Assembly (NCBI RefSeq): GCF_004103695.1 | Contig: NZ_CP035280.1 | Span: 868,001 to 932,000, forward strand | From: Clostridium sp. JN-9 | GTDB taxonomy: Bacteria; Bacillota; Clostridia; Clostridiales; Clostridiaceae | DNA: 64,000 nucleotides | Reading direction: 5' to 3' | Part shown: piece after piece, positions 35,401 through 41,349 of the stretch | How the letters are laid out: the number at the start of each line of letters is the position of its first letter | How positions within the stretch are numbered: position 1 is the first letter of the stretch | Translations under genes and position numbers: made by a program | The notes under the pieces: model-generated | Databases searched by the model: none | What the model was told of the DNA's origin: nothing | What the model saw: the letters and a program-made list of their open reading frames with translations, nothing else

Positions 35401-36389
35401 AGGATGATAATTGGAATACAAGCTACGTAGTCGCAAGCAAAAACCTTATTTATAATCCCGCCCTCGGAGTAGTATCAGGGAAAAATCTACCGGATGGTTG
35501 GATTAAAGAAATAGAAAGCCCTACTGGATTAGCTAATACAATTACAGAAATTAAAACAGATACGATAGCAGGAGAAAAGAAAGATTATGTAAGATTTAAT
35601 TTACAAAAAGAAGATAATGATAACATAAAAATATGGTTAAAGAGTAAACCATTTGCCGTAAATGCAGAAAGATATTATGCAGTCTCTTTATATGCCAGGG
35701 GCAAAGATATAATACAATCCGCTGTTCCAGTAGATTATATTTTTACGGCTCAAGCCGTCAAAATCGAATTTTTGGATACAAATGGCGTAATAATAGATAC
35801 CACAACAAAAGTTGCTGGTATAACAGCCAGTACAGATTTGTGGGGCAGATACCAATTAGATTTTATGTCTATAAATAAACCAGCCCCAACTGGTGCTGTA
35901 AGTTGTGTAATATCTTTGTGCGTTACTAATTTAAGTACAGTACAAGATAGAGGATATATAGATTTTGCCCTAGTACAAGTCGAAGAAGTTGCAGATTCGA
36001 GTTCGGTTATGACAGCATGGGCAGATAATTATACTTTTACTGTAAAGCCTGCAATTCAGCACAGCGTTTTAAAACCTGTTTATATTACTAATCCAAAAAT
36101 ATATAGGCAGGACGGGACATTATTCTTTGCGTGGAAAGGTAAATTTTTAAACACAGAAAAAATAGTAATGGATACAGAAAAGTATCAAGCTTATGTGATA
36201 AAAGAAGACGGAACAAAAGTAAATATATTGGATTCCGTATTTGTATATATTTATAATAGATTGCAAAAGCAGATATTGGATACAGATAGAATGTATCTCC
36301 GTTATGTAGATGAAAGTGGAAATGATGCCAATATAGAAAATCCAGTTGCAGTAGTCGTTAAATTCGATTGGACAGCCAGAACATTTTAA
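32430..36389 (+). CDS. Giant distal tail (Dit-like) protein with carbohydrate-binding domains
   Basis: About 1319 residues from the ATG 8 bases after AAGGTGG. Residues 1-180 look like the Dit/sipho-tail domain that forms the hub at the tail end. The following 1100 residues hold several beta-sandwich regions in the style of CBM4/9 modules: NLINNAGFKF...GWQDG..., then TTYTLSAYLKL, KWEDD, and again NLIYNPALG..., RYYAVSLYARG. Ordinary Dit proteins have 250-500 residues, so this is an evolved Dit likely binding cell-wall sugars. Confidence 0.7.
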   Translation: METRLAKQNNAFILVLSNGAQWNSWDNNVIVVEKKIPIFADIIENQEKMLGADGLYDFGSEFENAIIELDVVVKADSIDNRIAKVAEIARLLNPKNGFQKIIFGDRPNVYYMVKVNSAMQQDFIQNKGLSYFTISLNAQPYAYKSGTSASFSGNGMDGIEMLLDTKTDADVPFTMEIGGDVNIKPTDFWDAKGDSKNILPNPRFQKNTNGDVVKWTKSKEYNSEEDFYKLFGFKKAYPTYEDNQTDFINKIKDGSYTATDFTIKIDYNADASGYLVRNYHYLINGYEVYKTTDNIIDTNWLGAKEYYEYTVVKDIVYVFKIIFANKIAISSYLTQQSPYFAFKLLDSFNYGDKDNTWFLNNKIEKTLKIENNVLILNDFYCNYKEHNIQLKELGVKEYFKSNKTYKIYDVLLNGVLVERIRRNVISQAQDLVPSFTNDLQFILSRSSSNPGWCYSILHDFGLDSFNADFIEANFASSGNAIDNLAEDTGWSQFWTIKTDKIIQKKNVLTGDIGTIDNNTIKMVFYPVKTDSYVNYYAILFVNNIIAGFAYVGAENNGDFIDTQYNTILALIKKFTDARGIINSLTKADIQPQIAGIGDIPAHFQFTINNNTIQTPTADTGSQPNNTYSWYDISPKLQYIQSEIGMFASTGETNVITGNTINIDFPRQTYLNIPNNHISFTFSPYYSDALIRYRYIYSNIITINDALNLDKDYVLSAYFKGKTSQVRFGIIVLDNSEVFKCLHVDGFGNLQDWTRQFFAEHLSAADVKIVVFIEAINVSHSDMANNAYVCLPQLEISPLTAFTENSALYNLDLVTSKNLINNAGFKFSDNGVMDRWGWQDGSAGMFTKVYSSSDLPQNSGSSLGYGVIEVSCQDGSGNSYTSYLNQTVTNIKELTTYTLSAYLKLVGDLNVNAGFTIIQKDANSAILDSKTQDFYLGTDWKLYSFGITTVAGAVFIEIRIEFKKGSIGLSGPGTIKVGAVQFEQNSLPTKWEDDNWNTSYVVASKNLIYNPALGVVSGKNLPDGWIKEIESPTGLANTITEIKTDTIAGEKKDYVRFNLQKEDNDNIKIWLKSKPFAVNAERYYAVSLYARGKDIIQSAVPVDYIFTAQAVKIEFLDTNGVIIDTTTKVAGITASTDLWGRYQLDFMSINKPAPTGAVSCVISLCVTNLSTVQDRGYIDFALVQVEEVADSSSVMTAWADNYTFTVKPAIQHSVLKPVYITNPKIYRQDGTLFFAWKGKFLNTEKIVMDTEKYQAYVIKEDGTKVNILDSVFVYIYNRLQKQILDTDRMYLRYVDESGNDANIENPVAVVVKFDWTARTF

Positions 36390-36403
36390 TAGGAGGTGGA
36401 AAT

Positions 36404-37504
36404 ATGAATATTAAAAGTGCAGTATTTAGAGATATTAATAATAAGATTCTTTTTATTGCTGGGGCTATAAAAGAAGCCAAAATAGAGGAGAGAGTGGGAA
36501 ACCACTCTTATTTTAATATAACCTTTGCCAAAGACCTTCCTCCATTTTTTAAGAACGATACAATAGCCAGTGCTGAATATGTAGAATTTTATGATGAGAG
36601 GATACAAAAACAGAGAAGATTCAAGATAAATAGTATAGAAAAAGAGATGAAGGCCAAAAAGTTTTTAGAAACGGTAGAGACGGAAAGCACTAATTATGCT
36701 ATGTATAATAATGAATACGTTAAAGTTAAGCTAGCAGCAGGCACAACTCTACAAAATGCTTTATCATCAGTTCTTTTCAGGAGCGGATTTTTCGATTTTA
36801 GAGGCAACATCGGAGTAGTGGAACAGGATGCCACAATAGGGCTTGTGGAGGCAAAGGACTATACAGATACACCGTTATTGGAAGTCCTCGACGATTTACA
36901 AAAAATATATAGCCGATATCTTATAATATCAGACGATGGTTATATAAATTTTCATAAAAATATAGGAAAAGAAGCAGATGTAAATTATATTTATGGACTT
37001 AATTTTAGAAATATAAAGCAGAAAATAGATAAAAGTAAAATAATAAAAAGAGTAGTAGGCAAAGGAAAAAGTAATGCAAATTTTGCCAACGTTAATAATA
37101 ATAAGGATTATGTAGAAGATGGATTCTCGATAAATGATAATTTCGGGATATACGAAGAAACAGAGCAGGATAATTCAGCAGAATTATTAAGAAAAAGCAA
37201 AGAAGAATTAGAAAAATATAAAACTCCGATTTTAACTTACGAATTAGATACTAATTTTATAGAAGTTAATCCAGATATGCAAATAAACGAAATTTTTAAT
37301 GTGGCAGACACAGTAAATATATTTAATCCTTATTTTAGCACAAGCAAAATCCAACAAAAAGTTGTAGAGTTAACTTATAATCCATTCTTCCCGTGGAAAG
37401 ATCCACAGATAACATTAGGAGAAAAGCAGACGGAACTAGTAGAATTTATGCAGAATCAAGTAAAAGATATAAACAAAATAAAAAGAAGCATAACCGCTCA
37501 ATAG
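36404..37504 (+). CDS. Tail-tip protein (Tal / gp37-like)
   Basis: 366 residues from the ATG after AGGAGGTGG. The pattern FRDINNKILFIAGAIKEAKIEERVGNHS, then SYFNITFAKD and later VNPDMQINEIFNVADTV, is that of siphophage tail-associated proteins that close the tube below Dit. It lacks a C-terminal lysin domain. Confidence 0.7.
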   Translation: MNIKSAVFRDINNKILFIAGAIKEAKIEERVGNHSYFNITFAKDLPPFFKNDTIASAEYVEFYDERIQKQRRFKINSIEKEMKAKKFLETVETESTNYAMYNNEYVKVKLAAGTTLQNALSSVLFRSGFFDFRGNIGVVEQDATIGLVEAKDYTDTPLLEVLDDLQKIYSRYLIISDDGYINFHKNIGKEADVNYIYGLNFRNIKQKIDKSKIIKRVVGKGKSNANFANVNNNKDYVEDGFSINDNFGIYEETEQDNSAELLRKSKEELEKYKTPILTYELDTNFIEVNPDMQINEIFNVADTVNIFNPYFSTSKIQQKVVELTYNPFFPWKDPQITLGEKQTELVEFMQNQVKDINKIKRSITAQ

Positions 37505-37514
37505 ATATAAATAT

Positions 37515-37840
37515 TGTCGATATTTGTCATAAAGTTTTTAAAAATATTTCGTAAAAATCGCTAAAAACATGATCGGTTTTTAAAAATGGGCGCACTATAA
37601 TGTATAGAAGGATAGATAATAAGATTATAGATATAGATTAGACAATAAAATTACGGCTTATATAATAATAAAAAGAGAGTATTACTACTACTTGTAACAA
37701 AAAAAGAGATAAATACTACTAATAACGGGAAGCCAATTAAGATGGTTAGTTAGGTACACATCATAAAGCTAAACAACCTAACCTTTCCTTCCTCGTTAAA
37801 AGTAGTTATCATATCTCTTTTTTTCATAGTTATAAGTAGT
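37515..37840 (-). repeat. Intergenic repeat, long copy C (inverted)
   Basis: On the + strand: ATTGTCGATATTTGTC, AAAACATGATCGG, CTATAATGTATAGAA, CAGATTAGACAA-type segment, then the rod hairpin ACTACTTGTAAC...GTTATAAGTAGT with AACGGGAAGCCAATT and CCTCGTTAAAAGTAGT. This is the reverse of copies A and B, and base changes keep most pairs in the stem. It fills most of the 441-nt gap between tail and lysis genes; nothing else was seen there. Confidence 0.8.
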
Positions 37841-37945
37841 AAGTATTCTCTTTTTTCTACATATATAATATACATAATCTAAACCTAGTTACTTTATCTC
37901 TCATGCTTAAAACAAAAAAATAAAAAGTAATTGAGGTGATGCAGT

Positions 37946-38245
37946 ATGGAAAATGAAAAATGTAAAGATTGTATGTATATTACAAATATGCAAGAAAAAA
38001 TTGAAAAACTAGAACAAGATGTAACAGAATTAGAAGTAAAGGTAAATACTATAGAAACAGAAAATGCGGTAAGTAGAGAAAAAATAGATTCTATTTGCTC
38101 CAGTATAAGTAGAATAGAAAAAAGTATAGAAAAAATAGCAGATAAGATAGAACAGAATAACCAGAGACCAGTTGCATTATTATACAGTGCCGCTGGCGGC
38201 ATTATTATTGCATTAATAATAGCAGGTATTAAATTTATAAAATAA
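37946..38245 (+). CDS. XhlA-type lysis accessory membrane protein
   Basis: 99 residues behind TTGAGGTGATGC. A CKDC near the start, a long coiled coil (about 15-72), then one C-terminal membrane helix (ALLYSAAGGIIIALIIAGIK) and a short basic end. This is the layout of hemolysin XhlA, which works with holin and lysin. It is first in the lysis cassette. Confidence 0.8.
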   Translation: MENEKCKDCMYITNMQEKIEKLEQDVTELEVKVNTIETENAVSREKIDSICSSISRIEKSIEKIADKIEQNNQRPVALLYSAAGGIIIALIIAGIKFIK

Positions 38246-38259
38246 AGGAGGGCGATAAA

Positions 38260-39249
38260 ATGAAAGGTATAGACGTATCAAGCTATCAAAGCAATATAGA
38301 TTTTAAAGCGGTTAAAAATAGTGGTATAGAAATTGTATATATAAAAGCAACAGAGGGCGTTACCTGGACAGATCCATGTTTAACGCAGAATTATCAAAAT
38401 GCCAAAAATGCGAGATTAAAAGTTGGATTTTATCATTTTTTAAGGGCGAATAATCCGATAAACGAAGCTCAACATTTTTTAGATGCTACTAAAAATTTCG
38501 ACGCTGATTGTAAATATGCTATAGATGTAGAAATTACACTAGGGCAGACTGCAGAACAAATTTCAGACAATGTTGTTAAATTTGCAGAATATCTAAAACA
38601 GCAAAATAAAGGTGTATGCTTATATACCTACAGCAATTTTTATAATAATAATCTAACAGATGTAGTTAAAAATTATCCGCTCTGGATTGCTAATTATTCC
38701 AATACAGAGCCTAGTGTGCCTCATACTGGTTGGCAATATTCAGAAAACGGACAAGTCCCCGGAATTTTAGGAAATTGCGATATGGATACTTTTGCAGATA
38801 ATATATTATTAGATTTCAATGCTCCAGTTATAACAATAAAACCTGTTCAGCAGCCACAGACCGGAGATAATAATATAAGAAACTTACAGCATACATTAAA
38901 TGTATTAAAAATTCCAGACTATCAAGGTAGGGCTTTAGTAGAAGATGGTTTTACAGGGGCTAGGACAGTAAGTGCAGTAAAAAAGTTTCAACAGATTGTA
39001 GGTATTTCATCCGATGGAATAGCCGGACAAAATACATGGAATGCAATAAATACAATATTTACAAAGCCTTATGCATATTATAGCACAAATGCTATAATCG
39101 TAAGATATTTACAATATAGAGCTGGAACAGTAATAGATGGAATCTGGGGCTGGCGTACAGATAGGCTTATTAAAACATGGCAAAGTAACCACGGCTTATA
39201 TCCAGATGGCAAAGTTGGAAATAATACTTGGGGGGCAATGCTCTCTTAA
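38260..39249 (+). CDS. Endolysin: GH25 lysozyme with two peptidoglycan-binding repeats
   Basis: 329 residues behind GGAGGGCGAT. The GH25 domain (1-190) starts GIDVSSYQSNIDF, with catalytic acids in GIDVS and AIDVEIT and the usual QYSENGQVPGI. Two peptidoglycan-binding repeats follow (about 205-265 and 280-329) with VEDGFTGARTVSAVKKFQ and VIDGIWGWRTDRLIKTWQ. It cuts the glycan between MurNAc and GlcNAc at lysis. The C-terminal module closely resembles that of the chromosomal amidase at 11210. Confidence 0.9.
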   Translation: MKGIDVSSYQSNIDFKAVKNSGIEIVYIKATEGVTWTDPCLTQNYQNAKNARLKVGFYHFLRANNPINEAQHFLDATKNFDADCKYAIDVEITLGQTAEQISDNVVKFAEYLKQQNKGVCLYTYSNFYNNNLTDVVKNYPLWIANYSNTEPSVPHTGWQYSENGQVPGILGNCDMDTFADNILLDFNAPVITIKPVQQPQTGDNNIRNLQHTLNVLKIPDYQGRALVEDGFTGARTVSAVKKFQQIVGISSDGIAGQNTWNAINTIFTKPYAYYSTNAIIVRYLQYRAGTVIDGIWGWRTDRLIKTWQSNHGLYPDGKVGNNTWGAMLS

Positions 39250-39269
39250 ATTTTATCAATTATATTTTT

Positions 39270-39285
39270 CGTCAACGTTATGTTG
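39270..39285 (+). repeat. 16-base repeat, first copy
   Basis: CGTCAACGTTATGTTG, with a second copy CGTCAACGTTACGTTG at 40236-40251. The core CAACGTTAYGTTG is partly palindromic. Possible binding site; function unknown. Confidence 0.4.
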
Positions 39286-39344
39286 AATAAAAAGGCTATC
39301 AAGTCTCATCTCTCTTAAAAATTTTAGAAGCTGAAGGTGATAAT

Positions 39345-39686
39345 ATGGTATTAGATAATTTTTTAACTTGGAGTTTTTTAGGTGGTTTTATGGGAACTGT
39401 AATTGTAACTATGTTGGTTACACAATTTTTAAAAGAAGTTCCGTTTATCAAGGCAGTTCCGACAAAATATTTTACTTTTATAGTCGCTTTTATTAATATC
39501 CTAGCCGTAGCCATTGCTAATGGTACTTTTGCATTTAATGGCATTTATTTAATGTTTATAAATGCAATTGTAGTAACTTTTACTTCAACAGGCACTTACG
39601 ATTTTGTGGTAAGACCAGTTCAGATTATAGAAAATAAAGCAGATGCTCCCGCTGTAGCAGATACATCTACAGCAGAAAACAAGTAA
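39345..39686 (+). CDS. Holin
   Basis: 113 residues behind GAAGGTGATA. Three hydrophobic segments (about 5-28, 40-60 and 62-88) and an Ala-rich polar tail. Small phage proteins of this form, next to the lysin, make the lethal membrane hole. The length fits phage holin families of Firmicutes. It is last in the late operon, with a terminator just behind. Confidence 0.8.
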   Translation: MVLDNFLTWSFLGGFMGTVIVTMLVTQFLKEVPFIKAVPTKYFTFIVAFINILAVAIANGTFAFNGIYLMFINAIVVTFTSTGTYDFVVRPVQIIENKADAPAVADTSTAENK

Positions 39687-39700
39687 TGTATTGCAATCAT

Positions 39701-39735
39701 ATCCACGTCCTTTCAAGGGGCGTGGATTTTTTTTA
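39701..39735 (+). terminator. Late-operon terminator
   Basis: ATCCACGTCC pairs with GGGGCGTGGAT, followed by eight T. Confidence 0.9.
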
Positions 39736-39906
39736 TTTTGCATTAGATTCTATTTTTATAATAATTTTATTACCATTTTCGTTTACACGTCGCATTATAC
39801 ATCCATATTCCCATCCACTCGCACTAAACCATTCTAATAATTTTTTGTTAAATTCATCTGCAGATAAATCTGTTTCTAGCGTAATATCTAATTTAGTTTG
39901 CTTCAT
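39733..39906 (-). CDS. 57-residue phage protein
   Basis: MKQTKLDITLETDLSADEFN... on the - strand, starting after GAGAGAGG (spacing 10). Alternating beta and helix pattern, SADEFNKKLLEWFSASGWEYG. No family known to me. It faces away from the late operon and shares its terminator, so it might be expressed in the lysogen. Confidence 0.55.
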   Translation of the reverse strand: MKQTKLDITLETDLSADEFNKKLLEWFSASGWEYGCIMRRVNENGNKIIIKIESNAK

Positions 39907-39939
39907 ACATATAAAACCTCTCTCTTTTTGATAATACAC

Positions 39940-40030
39940 ATTAACTGTTATTAATTCGTATTAATATAAACTAATATCAATTAACTTGTATTAGTACATA
40001 TTAACACATATTAAAAATCTAAACTACAGA
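39940..40030. repeat. Iteron-like AT-rich repeat cluster
   Basis: Six to eight close variants of TATTAAY/TATTAGT occur within 80 bases (TTATTAATTC, GTATTAATAT, GTATTAGTAC, ATATTAACAC, ATATTAA). The rest of the 397-nt gap holds the hairpin ACTAC-AGAAAAC-GTAGT and the second 16-base repeat (40236). It could be an operator array or origin. Confidence 0.4.
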
Positions 40031-40235
40031 AAACGTAGTCCAAAATCGTAAATCGTTTTTAAATTCGGAACAGTCTTTAGAAGATAGAAAATAGATATAT
40101 ACAAAAGAAGCAGGAATATGTATTATAAGCCACTTAATTTACTGCCATCGTTTCATTTTTTGTTTTTTAGCTTATTAAACGTGTTTTTAGCTATTTATTT
40201 ATCTAAATATTAATCATCCTGTCATTTATTTTCTA

Positions 40236-40251
40236 CGTCAACGTTACGTTG
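40236..40251 (+). repeat. 16-base repeat, second copy
   Basis: CGTCAACGTTACGTTG, differing from the copy at 39270 in one base. The two copies bracket the holin and the 57-residue gene. Confidence 0.4.
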
Positions 40252-40258
40252 TCAATAG

Positions 40259-40283
40259 AAAAAGAGGCCTTAATGACCTCTTA
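40259..40283 (-). terminator. Terminator of the 75-residue - strand gene
   Basis: On the - strand AAGAGGT pairs with GCCTCTT, then TTTTC. Confidence 0.6.
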
Positions 40284-40303
40284 CTATACTTATTTTATTC
40301 TTA

Positions 40304-40531
40304 TTATATTAGTGGAATAGCAAATTCCAAAGCTGTTTGTGTAGCCCATCCCAAAACGGAAGGCATCCGTCTACTAATAGTCTTCATACCACTTTTCGTA
40401 GCATAGCTTAAATTTATTGTATCTAAAAATCCCTGTCTGGTTCTATTCAACTGGTACGTAAATCCATCCTGACATACTACCAATTTAGTATCTATCATTT
40501 CATTTTTTATCTTATCCATAGGATTCATCAA
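40304..40531 (-). CDS. 75-residue phage protein
   Basis: Starts with TTG (8 bases after GAGG) or the adjacent ATG at 40528. It has two halves: a charged part with KLVVCQDGFTYQLNR and a basic-to-hydrophobic end (SRRMPSVLGWATQTALEF). No family recognised. It lies between the iteron-like cluster and the twin ribbon-helix-helix gene and is read to the left, so it is a candidate for a lysogenic-state function. Confidence 0.5.
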   Translation of the reverse strand: MMNPMDKIKNEMIDTKLVVCQDGFTYQLNRTRQGFLDTINLSYATKSGMKTISRRMPSVLGWATQTALEFAIPLI

Positions 40532-40666
40532 TTTTTCATCCTCTCCCTTTTTTATCCATAGGTTTTCATATTATTATGTTTGGATTATCATGTTTTTACT
40601 AATTTGTAAATTATAATAATATTATATCACAATTTAGAAGATTATCAATATTTTTAATAAAAATAC

Positions 40667-40696
40667 TTGCAACTATCAAAAATGATGTTCTACTAT
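40667..40696 (+). promoter_or_regulatory. Phage promoter P3
   Basis: TTGCAA, 18-base spacer ending AAAATGATGTTC, TACTAT then ATATTT. The spacer is shared with P4. Confidence 0.65.
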
Positions 40697-40734
40697 ATAT
40701 TTATAAAGAACAAAGGATAGGATGGTGATGCCAT

Positions 40735-41049
40735 ATGAAAAGAAAAAATAAAATCTGGGCTTGTTTATCTCCAAGCTGTTATACAGCTTTAAAAACCGTG
40801 GCAAAGCATCATAACTTACCAGCCACAAAATATACTTTAAATTTAATAAGAAGTTTAGAAGATAATACAAATATTTACGAGGATACAGAATATAATTCAA
40901 AAGACCTCCAAAAAATGTTATTCAGCTTAAACGATGATGAATATAAAACTATTAAAGATATAGCTGCGAATAGGCAGCTAAAAACTGGAGAATTTATAAG
41001 ACGTGTGATTTGTACTGATATGTTAAAAGGTGGATGCCTGACAAGGTGA
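40735..41049 (+). CDS. Twin ribbon-helix-helix protein
   Basis: 104 residues behind GGATGGTGATGCC. Two copies of a strand-helix-helix unit: WACLSPSCYTALKTVAKHHN (about 8-40) and MLFSLNDDEYKTIKDIAANR (about 60-95). Each looks like the ribbon-helix-helix of CopG/Arc repressors, so one chain could form a full DNA-binding dimer unit. It lies behind promoter P3 and before P4, whose spacers are nearly the same, so it may control both. Confidence 0.6.
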   Translation: MKRKNKIWACLSPSCYTALKTVAKHHNLPATKYTLNLIRSLEDNTNIYEDTEYNSKDLQKMLFSLNDDEYKTIKDIAANRQLKTGEFIRRVICTDMLKGGCLTR

Positions 41050-41139
41050 GTTAAGGAAGTATATGGTAGAATTAGACTTCTGGAAATGCTGATGCTATCA
41101 TAATCTTAATAAAAAATTTTAAAAAGTTTATAAAAAAAC

Positions 41140-41169
41140 TTGCAAATACCGAAAATGATGTCCTAATAT
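41140..41169 (+). promoter_or_regulatory. Phage promoter P4
   Basis: TTGCAA, 18-base spacer ending AAAATGATGTCC, TAATAT then ATAATC. Drives the primase gene after a 170-nt leader. Confidence 0.65.
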
Positions 41170-41349
41170 ATAATCATAGAGGGAACAAGAGTTCTTAATA
41201 AATAAAAAATAATTAGATATTAGGGGCTTATCAAAGCCCATTACATAAAATTTTATAAACCACCGCTCAAGCATTAAATTGCAGTACATAATCCAAAAAT
41301 GACCAAATGGATTATAAATACAGATGAACATAAAGGAGCGTGGTATGTA

